The notes below the pieces were generated by a model. It was not told where the DNA came from and did no database searches. It saw nothing but the letters and a program-made list of their open reading frames with translations. Below are positions 27,575 through 37,396 of a DNA stretch of 64,000 nucleotides, in pieces (the first letter of the stretch is position 1; each line of letters begins with the position of its first letter). This DNA is from CAWBRT01 sp963791145 (GTDB lineage: Bacteria > Acidobacteriota > Terriglobia > Terriglobales > Acidobacteriaceae). Where the stretch lies: contig CAWBRT010000004.1 of NCBI GenBank assembly GCA_963791145.1, positions 107,331 to 171,330 of the forward strand, in the 5' to 3' direction. Both the position numbers and the translations under genes were made by a program.

Positions 27575-28933
27575 TCAAGACGACGGCACCTTCGTTTCTT
27601 TCTCCGCAGCCTTGCCGGCACGTTGCCGGCGACTGCCGGAGCCGGTAGCGTCCGCCGGTTCCACCTCCAGTTGCAGCCCGTCCACCCGGACGACTCGAAC
27701 GCGTTGGCCGTTCGCCACCGGCTGTGTGGAAGAGGCGCTCCAGAGCTCGCCGTGTACGAACACCGTGCCTGCAGGCGCGAGCTCGCTGCAAGCGGTTCCG
27801 ATCTCGCCAATCATCCCTTGCTGCCCGGTGGCCACCTTGCCGCGCCGCGCCCTGAGGGCAATGCTCGTCAGGAATATCGTGATGACTCCAACCGGAACGC
27901 TGATCCCGAGCGCCGTCCACAGATGCACGCGCATCTGGGGAATGGGCGCATCGACCAGCAGCAACCCGCCCATGGTCAGCGCCGCGATGCCGCCGATCCC
28001 CAGTATTCCATGGGTAGAATACTTTGCCTCCAGGGCGAAAAGTATGAAGGCGGCGATGATCAGCGTGAGGGCGGCAAAGCGGATCGGCAACAGGTTCAGG
28101 GCAAACACCGCCAGCAGGATGAATATCACCCCGACCACGCCTGGGATCACCGCGCCCGGATGGTTCAATTCCGTGTAGAGGGCGAGCGCACCGATGGCCA
28201 GCAACAGGAAGGAGATGTTGGGATCCATGAGCCAGCCCAGGATCCTCTGCCGCAGCGTCTCCGCGAAACTCACTACCGGCTTGCCCGCCAGATGGAGCGT
28301 TGTCGTGGAGCCGTCAAATCGCTGGACGGTTCGGCCATCCAGTTGTTTGAGGAGCTCCTCCTGGCTGGGAGCCACGATGTCGATCAGGTGCTGCGAGAGC
28401 GCCTCCTGATCGGTCCACGACTTGGACTCGCGCACCGCGGTCTCCGCCAGTTGCACATTGCGGCCGCGCTTGGAGACGTAGGAACGAAGAAAGGCCGCGG
28501 TATCGTTTTCCACCTTGGTCTTCATTACGTCGTCCATCTTGCCGCCGGTAGCGCTGACCGGATGCGACGCCCCGGTATTGGTGCCGGGCGCCATCGCAGC
28601 CACGTCCGCGGCTTCCAGAATGAAGAACCCGGCGGAGGCGGCGCGGGCTCCGCTGGGAGTCACGTAGACGATGATGGGCACCTTCGAGGCCAGCATCTTT
28701 TCCACGATTTCGCGGGTCGAATCGACCAGTCCGCCCGGGGTGCGCAGATCGATCAGCACCGCGTCGGAGTGACGCCGCTCCGCCTCGGCAATCGCCCGCC
28801 CTATGTATTCCTCGGCAATGGGATGGATAGGGCCGTCGATGGTGATCTTGAGAACGTCAGCCGCACAGGGCAGGGCGAGGATACAGACCAACAGGACGAT
28901 GAAGGCGGGACGTCGGCGAATCGACTTACTCAT
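27575..28933 (-). CDS. NfeD-type membrane serine protease
   Basis: A 452-residue long-form NfeD. A signal peptide (AFIVLLVCILALPCAADV) leads into a ClpP-class protease domain. GGLVDSTREIVEKMLASKVPIIVYVTPSGARAASAGFFI contains the serine nucleophile in AASAG, and the lysine partner is expected in MKTKVENDTAAFLRS. Four to five membrane helices follow, then a C-terminal beta-barrel of OB type (GMIGEIGTACSELAPAGTVFVHGELW). It degrades or trims stomatin-like partners, and the stomatin gene follows. A lysine- and glutamate-rich tail ends the protein. The start is the ATG at 28933, before the signal peptide. Confidence 0.9.
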   Translation of the reverse strand: MSKSIRRRPAFIVLLVCILALPCAADVLKITIDGPIHPIAEEYIGRAIAEAERRHSDAVLIDLRTPGGLVDSTREIVEKMLASKVPIIVYVTPSGARAASAGFFILEAADVAAMAPGTNTGASHPVSATGGKMDDVMKTKVENDTAAFLRSYVSKRGRNVQLAETAVRESKSWTDQEALSQHLIDIVAPSQEELLKQLDGRTVQRFDGSTTTLHLAGKPVVSFAETLRQRILGWLMDPNISFLLLAIGALALYTELNHPGAVIPGVVGVIFILLAVFALNLLPIRFAALTLIIAAFILFALEAKYSTHGILGIGGIAALTMGGLLLVDAPIPQMRVHLWTALGISVPVGVITIFLTSIALRARRGKVATGQQGMIGEIGTACSELAPAGTVFVHGELWSASSTQPVANGQRVRVVRVDGLQLEVEPADATGSGSRRQRAGKAAEKETKVPSS

Positions 28934-28969
28934 CGTTTTCTCGGGTCCCCGGCGGCGATAGCCAAGCAC

Positions 28970-30596
28970 TCACTGCGGCTTCGCCTCCTGGGCTTGCGCT
29001 TGCCGGGCCGCGATCTCCTGCTTCAACGACAGGGCGTCGGTATTGGCGGGCTCGAGTGAAAGCGCCTTGTCTACATTGTAGCCTGCCGAGACGAACTGGT
29101 TCTGCTTCAGGTCTACCCGCGCGAGCACCAGGTAAGCCGACGCCGTGGGCCGCAAGCCAATAGAACTGGAAGCCTCCTGCCGCGCCCTGGCTGCGTCTCC
29201 CCTGCTTTCGGCGGCCCTGGCCAGGCCGGCGTGGGCGGCCGCATTGAGGGGTTCGGCCGCCAGCACCTGGGCGAACTCCTTTTCGGCATCGGCGGCCAGC
29301 CCGCGTTCCAGCAGCTCCATGCCGCGCTGGAGATGGAATCCATCAGCCTTGTTGGCAGTCGTATCCGGGGCTTTGCGCGCCGCGTTCTGAATCTCCAGGG
29401 CGAGCAAACGGAAAGAGTTTTCGTCGTAGTTGCGCTTGATTCGCGGCTGCGGCAGCTTGGGCTGGGGCAGCGATGACGGTGTTGCGCCTAACGCGGCGCT
29501 GCCCGAGGAACGGGTTGCGCGTAACTTCATCCAGAAGTTGCCGGGCGTCTATGTCGGTTGGATATCGGGCAAGCGATTCGCGCAGTTGCTTAGTGGCGCC
29601 CGTCGCGTCGCCGGAGCGGTAAAGGGCCAAGGCATAATTGAAACGGTAATCAGGGTCGTTGGGGTCTACCTCGATTGTGCGCTGCAGCAATTGCACGGCG
29701 TTGCGCTGGCCGCGGCGCAAAGCCACCACTCCGAGATTGTTGTATCCCTCAGTCAAGGGAAGCTTGGCGGTCGTCACCTGGAAGGCGTTTTCGGCGCTCT
29801 CGAACTGGCCCTGGTAGTAATAGGACAGTCCGAGAAGGAAACTGGCTTCGCCCGCCTTCGCATCGGTTGGTGGAATGCGGCTCAGCCAGTAGGCGGCGGA
29901 ATCGTATTCCTTATTCGCGTAATAGTTCTTGCCCAACTGCAGCACGGCCAGCGTGTACTGCGGATTGAGCCGCACGGCCATGCGCAGGCGCTTGAGTTTC
30001 TCCTGCCGGTTGGTAGCGACGATTCCGCGGACGTAGTTCTCGAACGCATCCAGGCGGAGGTCCGGGGCGGAGCGCCGCAGGTCTTCGCGGCTGATGGTAG
30101 TCTGCGGCTGCACGATCTTGAGCAGTTGCCACGCCAGATCGGTCTGGACATCGATCAGGCTCACCAGCGGGCCGTAGGATTCCGCCGGCTGCGATTGCCG
30201 CAGCCGCTTCATCTCCAGCACCCTGGCCCGGGCGGTGAACTTCATCCCGTCAAAGTCGTATTCGCCCATTACCACATAGTCGCAGTCCATCTGCTCGGCG
30301 ATGCGATACAAGGTCGCATGCGAAGGACGGCTGCTGGCGGGTATCCCCATGCGATCGAAGGCATATACCCGATCTTCACGGCTGATCGCATACAGCGAGG
30401 CGGAGGCCATCCGCTGCGAAAGAAGCTCGGGAAAAGATTCGCTGACCCACTCCAGGCCCGGAGACTTGGAGCGGTTTTCAAACGGCACGATCAGGACGGT
30501 GGCCACCGTGCCCGACGGGCTTTGCGCAAGGCAGGGAAGCGCCGTCGCGAGGCAAACGACGAAAACAAGGGGCAGACGGAAAAAGAACCGGCGCAT
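28970..30596 (-). CDS. Secreted TPR protein with TolB-like N-terminus (probable frame break)
   Basis: A protein of about 540 residues. The signal peptide RRFFFRLPLVFVVCLATALPCLAQ is followed by a domain resembling the nucleotide-free TolB/FlgO-type fold (VATVLIVPFENRSKSPGLEWVSESFPELLSQRM). At least six tetratricopeptide repeats follow, from RLRMAVRLNPQYTLAVLQLGKNYY onward. Near 29508-29512 the repeat sequence jumps frame: after LLDEVTRNP one extra T in the minus-strand TTCC is suspected. The second piece runs through NSFRLLALEIQNAARKA to the stop at 28970 with more TPR units. Two separate genes overlapping by 190 bases are the alternative. It probably serves as a periplasmic scaffold. Confidence 0.72.
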
Positions 30597-30727
30597 GTTC
30601 AAGGTAGCTCGATTATACGCGGTCACCAGTCGCGCTTGCCGGACGAGAACTTCTCGTTTCGCATCATTCCAGCGACAAAGTTTTCCCGCAGCGGCCTCCG
30701 CAATCCAGTCGCCGAGGCCGCTGGCTG

Positions 30728-32104
30728 CTATGACGCTTTGCGGTCCGGTTGCGGAGTCGGTGTCTCCGCAGGTTGGGTACTGGCGTCTGAGCCCTTGGCG
30801 CGGCCGACGGTGAGCGGCGTTGTGGGATTCTCAAGCGCGGAAACCGGAATGATACTGTCGCTCCGCCCGGTGATCAGCCGTGCGCCCCTCTGGAAGCGGA
30901 AGTAAGCCCAGGTCCATTCCCAGAGGACCTGCAGGCGGTTGCGGAAGCCGATCAGAAAATAGATGTGCACCGTCAGCCACGCCATCCAGGCAACAAAGCC
31001 GGACAAGTGCAGGCGCCCGATCTGGGCGATCCCGGCGTTGCGGCCGATGGTGGCAAGGCTGCCCTTATCCCAGTAGTGGAATGGCCGGTGGGGCTTTCCG
31101 CTTACGTCCTCCAGAATGGTCCGAGCGGCGTATTCTCCCATCTGAATGGCCGCCGGCGCCACGCCGGGCACCAGGGTTCCATCCTCACGCTTGGAAGCCG
31201 CCATGTCGCCAATCACGAACACCTCGGGATGATCGGGTATGGTGAGGTCTGGTCCTACGATCACGCGCCCAGCCCGATCGAGCGGACAGCCGAGCATGCG
31301 TCCCAGCGGTGAGGCCGCGACTCCCGCCGCCCACAAGATGACCTCCGCCGGCAGAACCGTGTCGCCAAGGTGGACCGCATGCGGTTCCACCGCTGTCACC
31401 TTGGCGTTCACCATGACCTCGACGCCCAATCTTCGGAGCTGCCGTTCGGCGCTGTGGGAAAGGTCTTCGGCATACGTCGGCAGAACGCGGGGTCCTGCCT
31501 CGACAAGAACAATGCGGGCGCGACTGGGGTCGATTGCGCGAAAGTTGCCGGCCACCACGCGGTGAGCGATCTCCGCTACCGCTCCCGCCAGTTCCACACC
31601 GGTCGGGCCGGCGCCGACGATCACAAAATTGAGGCCGGTGTGGCGGTGCTCCAGACTGGCGCGCCGCTCGGCCAGCTCGAATGCCAACAGGATGCGTCGC
31701 CGGATTTCCGTGGCATCCTCGACCGTCTTCAACCCGGGAGCGATCGGTTCCCACTCATCGTGGCCGAAGTAAGCATGCGTCGCGCCCCCGCCGATGATCA
31801 GGTAGTCGTAGTCCAGCCGGCCCTCGTCCATCTTGACTTGGCGCCGATCCAGATCGAATCCTGTAACCTCGTCCAGCAAGACTTCCGTGTTCTTGGCGTC
31901 GCGGAAGATAGCTCGGATGGGATAGGCAATTTCTCCCGGAGAGAGTCCAGCCGTCGCCACCTGGTAAAGCAGCGGCTGGAAGGTGTGATGGTTTCGGCGA
32001 TCAACGATTGTGACTTTTACCGGCTGGTTAGCCAGCTTGCGCGCCGCATACAGTCCGCCAAAGCCCGCACCCACGATCACCACGCGAGGAATAGTGCCTG
32101 CCAT
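30728..32104 (-). CDS. ndh: Type II NADH:quinone oxidoreductase
   Basis: A non-proton-pumping NADH dehydrogenase of 458 residues at the inner face of the membrane. PRVVIVGAGFGGLYAARKLA is the FAD-binding fold, FVIVGAGPTGVELAGAVAEIA the NADH-binding fold, and PEVFVIGDMAA the FAD ribityl contact. HHTFQPLLYQVATAGLSPGEIA is the quinone-site block of NDH-2 enzymes. The C-terminal amphipathic region GFVAWMAWLTVHIYFLIGFRNRLQVLWEW anchors it to the membrane. It feeds electrons to quinone in parallel with complex I, one subunit of which (nuoI) is also in this window. Divergent from the TetR gene. Confidence 0.93.
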   Translation of the reverse strand: MAGTIPRVVIVGAGFGGLYAARKLANQPVKVTIVDRRNHHTFQPLLYQVATAGLSPGEIAYPIRAIFRDAKNTEVLLDEVTGFDLDRRQVKMDEGRLDYDYLIIGGGATHAYFGHDEWEPIAPGLKTVEDATEIRRRILLAFELAERRASLEHRHTGLNFVIVGAGPTGVELAGAVAEIAHRVVAGNFRAIDPSRARIVLVEAGPRVLPTYAEDLSHSAERQLRRLGVEVMVNAKVTAVEPHAVHLGDTVLPAEVILWAAGVAASPLGRMLGCPLDRAGRVIVGPDLTIPDHPEVFVIGDMAASKREDGTLVPGVAPAAIQMGEYAARTILEDVSGKPHRPFHYWDKGSLATIGRNAGIAQIGRLHLSGFVAWMAWLTVHIYFLIGFRNRLQVLWEWTWAYFRFQRGARLITGRSDSIIPVSALENPTTPLTVGRAKGSDASTQPAETPTPQPDRKAS

Positions 32105-32346
32105 AAGACCCTCACCTCACTAAGATGATCGGTCGCGATTCGAGATTGCAGAATAAAATTTCAGCCTGAGATGATCGCACTCTCTTGGTATAACCACGCA
32201 TATTATCTTAAGATAACATGAATTATTATCTAATGAAACTAGTTTAACGTATCTAATGAGTTCCTTCCATCCTGCGCCTATTGCAGGACAAGTTACTTCT
32301 GTAATTGCAAAGTGATTGACCTGCTCACCCAGAGAAGCTACAGTAA

Positions 32347-32358
32347 GTAAGTACTTAC
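32347..32358. promoter_or_regulatory. Palindromic operator candidate for the TetR repressor
   Basis: GTAAGTACTTAC is a perfect 12-base palindrome, embedded in a longer AGTAAGTAAGTACTTAC run. It ends four bases before the TetR start codon. This position would block ribosome or polymerase access and suits autoregulation of the TetR-efflux operon. Confidence 0.55.
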
Positions 32359-32362
32359 GGAG

Positions 32363-33052
32363 ATGAGCGTAACGCACAGATTTTCGTCGGTTGACCGTCG
32401 CCAACAGATTCTGGAGATCGCGACCGAGATGTTCGCGGAAAAGGGATTTGCCGCCACCACCACGCGCGAAATTGCCGCGCGGGCGCAAGTCAATGAGGCG
32501 CTGATCTTCCGTCACTTCCCAAGCAAGGACGACCTTTACTGGGCGGTGCTGGAACATAAGATACGGTCCGACGAATGCCAGCGGCAGGTGCAGGAGCTGC
32601 TGGCGGCAGCACCCGACGTTCGCGCGGCTCTGACTGCCGTGGCGGAATGGATGTTGCGCTGGCGCGCCGAAGACCCCACCGCTACCAGACTCTCCCTGTT
32701 TTGTGCGCTGCAGCGCCACGATTTGTCGCAGCGGTTCTTCGAGCAGTTTGCTGCCAACTATTATGAACTGCTGGCCGACTACCTGCGCCAGCAGATGCGG
32801 CAGGGAGTGCTGCGCAACGTGGACCCGCTCATGGCTGCGCGGAGCTTCGTCGGAGCCGTCTCCTATCAGTCGCTGCTGCGCGAATTGTTTGGCGCCGTGG
32901 CTGTCGGGAATTTGGATCCCGGCGAGGTCAGCCGCCTGGTGGTCTCCATCTGGCTGGACGGCTTGTCGGCCGGCGCCGGCAAAGCAGCGGCAGGGAAGAC
33001 GCAGTCGGCGGAAATCGAGGAGCGCAGCAAACCGGTTTCGCAGGGAAATTGA
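32363..33052 (+). CDS. TetR/AcrR-family repressor
   Basis: A 229-residue regulator with the N-terminal TetR fold: RRQQILEIATEMFAEKGFAATTTREIAARAQVNEALIFRHFPSKDDLYWAVLEHKI. The larger C-terminal half is variable, as expected for ligand binding and dimerisation. It heads an operon with a membrane fusion protein and an RND pump, so it most likely represses efflux until a toxic compound binds. The start ATG at 32363 lies directly after GGAG, an unusually tight spacing, and a 12-base palindrome precedes it, so translation and transcription control may be linked. Confidence 0.9.
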   Translation: MSVTHRFSSVDRRQQILEIATEMFAEKGFAATTTREIAARAQVNEALIFRHFPSKDDLYWAVLEHKIRSDECQRQVQELLAAAPDVRAALTAVAEWMLRWRAEDPTATRLSLFCALQRHDLSQRFFEQFAANYYELLADYLRQQMRQGVLRNVDPLMAARSFVGAVSYQSLLRELFGAVAVGNLDPGEVSRLVVSIWLDGLSAGAGKAAAGKTQSAEIEERSKPVSQGN

Positions 33053-33089
33053 ACGGAACTTGTAAACGGAACGACAGGAACTCAAAGCG

Positions 33090-34268
33090 ATGATCCCAAC
33101 TTGGAACCCTCTTCCGGCTTTCGCCAAACGCCCGCTGGCGGGCGCGATCGTGCCGGCTTGCCTGTTGGCGCTGGCGATGTTCAGCGCCTCTTGCCAGCAA
33201 GCCGCCAACTCCAAGCAGACCAACGGCGTGTCTGCGGTGCCGGTCACCGTGGCGCAGGCGGAACAGCGGGAGGTCCCGATCACGCTCAGCGCGGTCGGCA
33301 ACATGCTCCCGTTTTCCACAGTGCAGATCAAGACCATGGTTAGCGCCGAGATCATGCGGGCGGGTTTCAAAGACGGTGACTTCGTCAAGAAGGGGCAACT
33401 TCTGTTCCAGCTTGATCCCCGGAGCTTCGAGGCCGACCTGGTGAAGGCCAAGGGACAATTGGAGAAGGACAAGGCAACGGCGATTACCGCCCGCGCCAAT
33501 GCTAACCGCTACTCGGCTCTGTACAAGGAAGGCGTCGTCGCCCGTGAGCTGTACGAGCAGATGATCTCGACGGCCGATCAGGCCGAAGCGGCAGTCGTCG
33601 CCGACCAGGGTGCGGTCGAGTCCGCCCGCGTCAACGTGACCTTCACGAAGATATACTCGCCTATCAATGGCCAAACGGGAGGCATGCAGCTCTACCCTGG
33701 AAACGTCTCCAAGGCGAATGATCTGCCATTGGTGACTATCAACCAGATCGAGCCCATTTATGCCAGCTTCTCCATTCCCGAGCAGTTTCTGCCCGAGGTG
33801 AAAGAGCGGCTTGCCAAAGGCGGTCTGAAGGTTGAGGCTACGATCCCCAACACCCGCGTGCCGGTCGACGTCGGCAAGGTAAGCTTCGTGGACAACACGG
33901 TCGACCGCACTACCGGCATGATCACCCTGCGGGCGACCTTCCCCAACAAGGATCGCGTCCTGTGGCCCGGGCAGTTCATCACCGTGGTGCTCACGCTGAG
34001 CAACCGCCCCAACGCGACGATCGTTCCGTTCCAGGCCGTGCAGAGCGGCCAGCAGGGACCGTACATGTATGTGGTCAAGCAGGATAAGACGGTCGAAATG
34101 CGCCTGGTCAAGGTAGGTCCGCAGTACAAAGAGCAACTGATAATCGATGACGGCGTCAAGCCGGGCGAGACAGTCGTGACCGACGGGCATATCCGTCTGG
34201 TCCCGGGAGCCACGGTGGAGTTCAAGACGGCGCAGACTTCGGCGGAACCGGGGCAGGGCAAGTCATGA
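33090..34268 (+). CDS. RND efflux periplasmic adaptor (HlyD/AcrA family)
   Basis: A 392-residue membrane fusion protein linking the inner-membrane pump to an outer-membrane channel. An N-terminal signal region ends LALAMFSASCQQAANSK, compatible with a lipoprotein cysteine. The lipoyl-type half VSAEIMRAGFKDGDFVKKGQLLFQLDPRSFEADLVKA is followed by the helical hairpin, the second half SPINGQTGGMQLYPGNVSKAND, and beta-barrel and membrane-proximal domains (FQAVQSGQQGPYMYVVKQDKTVEMR). Its stop overlaps the pump start by four bases (ATGA). No TolC-type gene is present, so the channel is encoded elsewhere. Confidence 0.93.
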   Translation: MIPTWNPLPAFAKRPLAGAIVPACLLALAMFSASCQQAANSKQTNGVSAVPVTVAQAEQREVPITLSAVGNMLPFSTVQIKTMVSAEIMRAGFKDGDFVKKGQLLFQLDPRSFEADLVKAKGQLEKDKATAITARANANRYSALYKEGVVARELYEQMISTADQAEAAVVADQGAVESARVNVTFTKIYSPINGQTGGMQLYPGNVSKANDLPLVTINQIEPIYASFSIPEQFLPEVKERLAKGGLKVEATIPNTRVPVDVGKVSFVDNTVDRTTGMITLRATFPNKDRVLWPGQFITVVLTLSNRPNATIVPFQAVQSGQQGPYMYVVKQDKTVEMRLVKVGPQYKEQLIIDDGVKPGETVVTDGHIRLVPGATVEFKTAQTSAEPGQGKS

Positions 34269-37200
34269 GTATTGCCGAACTCTTCATTAAACGGCCCGTC
34301 ATGACCACGCTGGTCATGGCGGCGATCCTGCTGTTTGGTATCGCCGGCTACCGGCTGCTGCCAGTGAGCGATCTGCCGAACGTCGATTTTCCGACCATTC
34401 TGGTCTCGGTCCAGTTGCCGGGCGCTAGTCCGGAGACGATGGCCAGCTCGGTGGCGACGCCGCTGGAGAAGCAGTTCTCCACCATCGCCGGCATCGACCA
34501 GATGACGTCGACCAACCTGCTCGGCTACACCAACATCACCCTGCAGTTCGCGCTTTCGCGCAACATCGACGCCGCCGCCCAGGACGTGCAGGCGATGATC
34601 GCCAAAGCGCAGCGCGATTTGCCCAACAACCTGCCGTATCCGCCTTCCTTCCAGAAGGTGAACCCCGCCGATCAGCCGGTCCTGTACGTGTCCATTTATT
34701 CGCCGACCATGCGCCTCTCCGAGGTCGACGAGTACGCCGAAACCACGATGGCGCAGCGCATCTCGATGATCGACGGCGTGGCGCAGGTCAGCGTCTACGG
34801 CGCGCAGAAGCATGCGCCGCACGTGCAACTGGACCCGCGGCTGCTGGCCAGCCGGCAGATTGGCATAGATGAAGTGGTGGCGGCCATCCAGAAGGGAAAC
34901 GTCAATGAGCCGACCGGCACGCTGTTCGGAGCCCATCAGGCGATCACGGTCAACAACCCCAACGGGCAATTGTGGCGAGCCAAGGACTACAAGCCGCTCA
35001 TCGTCGCCTTCCGCAACGGCAGCCCGGTGCGCCTGGCCGACCTCGGGCAGGTGATCGACAGCGTCGAAAACGACAAGACTGCAAACTGGTACGGCACCCC
35101 CAAGAGCATCGAGCGCGCCATGGTACTGGCCATTCAGAAGCAGCCCGGAACCAACACCGTGGCGGTGGTGGATCGTATCAAAGCGCTGTTTCCCCAGTTC
35201 CGCCTGCAGATCCCGGCGTCGGTCAACATAGAGATCCTGTACGACCGTTCGGAATCGATCCGCGAATCGGTCGATGACGTGAAGTTCACCCTGCTGCTGA
35301 CGATTTGCCTCGTTATCCTGGTGATCTTCCTTTTCCTGCGCAACGTCTCCGCCACGCTGATCCCCAGCATGGCGCTGCCGATGTCGATTGTCGGTACCTT
35401 CGCCGTGATGTACGTGCTCGGGTACAGTCTCGACAATCTCTCGCTGATGGCGCTGACGCTCTCGGTGGGCTTCGTCGTAGACGATGCCATCGTGATGCTG
35501 GAGAACATCGTGCGCCACATGGAGATGGGCAAGCCGCCGCTGGAAGCCGCGCTGACCGGCTCGCGCGAGATCGGCTTCACCATCATCTCCATGACTCTGT
35601 CGCTGGCGGCCGTGTTCATTCCCGTGCTGTTCATGGGCGGCCTGATCGGACGCCTGCTGCATGAGTTCGCCGTCACCATTGGCACCGCCATCCTGGTTTC
35701 CGGCATGGTTTCACTCACGCTCACGCCCATGCTGTGCAGCCGCTTCCTGCGTCCCGCCAGCGAGAGCGGGCACAACCGGCTCTATCGCGCTTCCGAGCGG
35801 GTTTTTCAGGGAATGCTGAGCACCTACGACTGGACGCTGCAGAGAGCCATCCGCCACCGGCTAACAACCCTGCTGGTTTCGCTGGTGGTCGTGGTTTTGA
35901 CCGGCCTCCTATTCGTCCACGTGCCCAAAGGCTTCCTGCCAACGGAAGACCAGGGGCAGATATTCATCGCTACCGAAGCCAACCAGGGCATCTCGTTCGA
36001 GAGCATGAAGCAGCACCAGCTCACGCTGGCGAAAATCGTCCAGAGCACTCCCAACGTTACAAGATTCATGTCCGCCGTCGGCGGCGCTTGGGGACCGGGG
36101 AACAGCGGGCGCATGTTCGCCCGCCTCGGCGACCGCAGACATCGCCCGCCGGTGCAGGAGATTGTCTCCCATCTGCGGAACGAGTTCGCCAAGGTTCCCG
36201 GAATTACCGCCTACCCGCAGGCGCCTCCCACCATCCAGATTGGCGGCCGCCTGAGCAAGAGCCTTTACCAGTACACGCTGCAGGGTCCCGACACGGCCGA
36301 GCTCTACCGCGAAGCACAGAAGATGGAAATGCAGCTGGCCAAGGAGCCCGAACTGCAGGACGTGACCAGCGACCTGCAGCTGAAGAATCCGCAGATCGAC
36401 GTGCAAATCGATCGCGACAAAGCTTCAACCCTGGGCATCACCGCGCAGCAGGTGCAGGATGCACTGGGCTTCGCCTATGGGCAATTGCAGATTTCGACCA
36501 TCTTCGCGCCCAATAACACCTACCGCGTCATAGTAGAGGTCCTGCCGGATCAGCAACTCGATCCGACGGCGTTGTCGCTTCTTTATGTGCGCTCTTCTTC
36601 CGGGCAGCTGGTTCCGCTCAGTACCGTGGCGACCATCAAGCGCTCGGTCGGACCGCTGACGGTCAATCACCAGGGCCAGTTGCCGGCCGTCACAATTTCA
36701 TTTAACCCTGCGCCCGGCGTGGCTTTGGGCGAAGCCGTGGCCAAGGCGGAGAAGGTGACACGAAGCATACCGGCGACCCTCAGCGGCAGCTTCCAGGGAA
36801 CGGCGCAGGCCTTCCAGTCGTCGATCAGCGGCCTGGGCTGGCTGCTGGTGCTCTCCATCCTGGTGATCTACATCGTTCTAGGCATTCTCTACGAGAGCTT
36901 CATCCATCCGATTACGATTCTCTCCGGATTGCCCTCGGCCGGCTTTGGCGCGCTGATCACGCTGATGCTTCTCGGCTTTGACCTGAACCTCTACTCGTTC
37001 GTCGGAATCATCATGCTGGTCGGCATCGTGAAGAAGAACGCGATCATGATGATCGACTTTGCGCTTGACGCCCAGCGCACGGAAGGGAAGACGGCCGCCG
37101 AAGCCATCTACCAGGGCTGCCTGATCCGCTTCCGGCCGATCATGATGACCACCATGGCCGCCCTGATGGGCACACTGCCGATCGCGCTTGGCATGGGCGC

Positions 37201-37396
37201 CGGAGCCGAATCGCGGCGTCCGCTGGGCTGGGCCGTCGTCGGAGGCCTGCTGTTCTCACAGCTGATCACCCTCTACATCACCCCGGTGATCTACACCTAC
37301 CTCGACAACCTGCAGGATTGGATGCGCCGACACTGGAGACGAAAGAAGGCGCTGCAGATGGAGATGCCGGAGCAGCATCCGGCGCTGACGAACTAG
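34265..37396 (+). CDS. RND multidrug efflux pump (MdtB/AcrB type)
   Basis: A 1,043-residue proton-driven inner-membrane pump. SIAELFIKRPVMTTLVMAAILLFGIAGYRLLPVSDLPNVDFP is the standard start. Twelve membrane helices are arranged as two repeats, each with a large periplasmic loop. The proton-relay acidic pair lies in GFVVDDAIVMLENIVRHME, and the lysine-bearing partner helix in IIMLVGIVKKNAIMMIDFAL. GPGNSGRMFARLGDRRHR lies in the porter domain of the MdtB/MdtC-like branch. It is translationally coupled to the adaptor gene. The likely substrates are lipophilic toxicants or antibiotics, controlled by the upstream TetR protein. Confidence 0.95.
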   Translation: MSIAELFIKRPVMTTLVMAAILLFGIAGYRLLPVSDLPNVDFPTILVSVQLPGASPETMASSVATPLEKQFSTIAGIDQMTSTNLLGYTNITLQFALSRNIDAAAQDVQAMIAKAQRDLPNNLPYPPSFQKVNPADQPVLYVSIYSPTMRLSEVDEYAETTMAQRISMIDGVAQVSVYGAQKHAPHVQLDPRLLASRQIGIDEVVAAIQKGNVNEPTGTLFGAHQAITVNNPNGQLWRAKDYKPLIVAFRNGSPVRLADLGQVIDSVENDKTANWYGTPKSIERAMVLAIQKQPGTNTVAVVDRIKALFPQFRLQIPASVNIEILYDRSESIRESVDDVKFTLLLTICLVILVIFLFLRNVSATLIPSMALPMSIVGTFAVMYVLGYSLDNLSLMALTLSVGFVVDDAIVMLENIVRHMEMGKPPLEAALTGSREIGFTIISMTLSLAAVFIPVLFMGGLIGRLLHEFAVTIGTAILVSGMVSLTLTPMLCSRFLRPASESGHNRLYRASERVFQGMLSTYDWTLQRAIRHRLTTLLVSLVVVVLTGLLFVHVPKGFLPTEDQGQIFIATEANQGISFESMKQHQLTLAKIVQSTPNVTRFMSAVGGAWGPGNSGRMFARLGDRRHRPPVQEIVSHLRNEFAKVPGITAYPQAPPTIQIGGRLSKSLYQYTLQGPDTAELYREAQKMEMQLAKEPELQDVTSDLQLKNPQIDVQIDRDKASTLGITAQQVQDALGFAYGQLQISTIFAPNNTYRVIVEVLPDQQLDPTALSLLYVRSSSGQLVPLSTVATIKRSVGPLTVNHQGQLPAVTISFNPAPGVALGEAVAKAEKVTRSIPATLSGSFQGTAQAFQSSISGLGWLLVLSILVIYIVLGILYESFIHPITILSGLPSAGFGALITLMLLGFDLNLYSFVGIIMLVGIVKKNAIMMIDFALDAQRTEGKTAAEAIYQGCLIRFRPIMMTTMAALMGTLPIALGMGAGAESRRPLGWAVVGGLLFSQLITLYITPVIYTYLDNLQDWMRRHWRRKKALQMEMPEQHPALTN

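Noticed and set aside
34190..35662. Long open frame opposite the RND pump
   Set aside because: His/Arg/Gln-rich translation typical of a reverse frame of a GC-rich gene.
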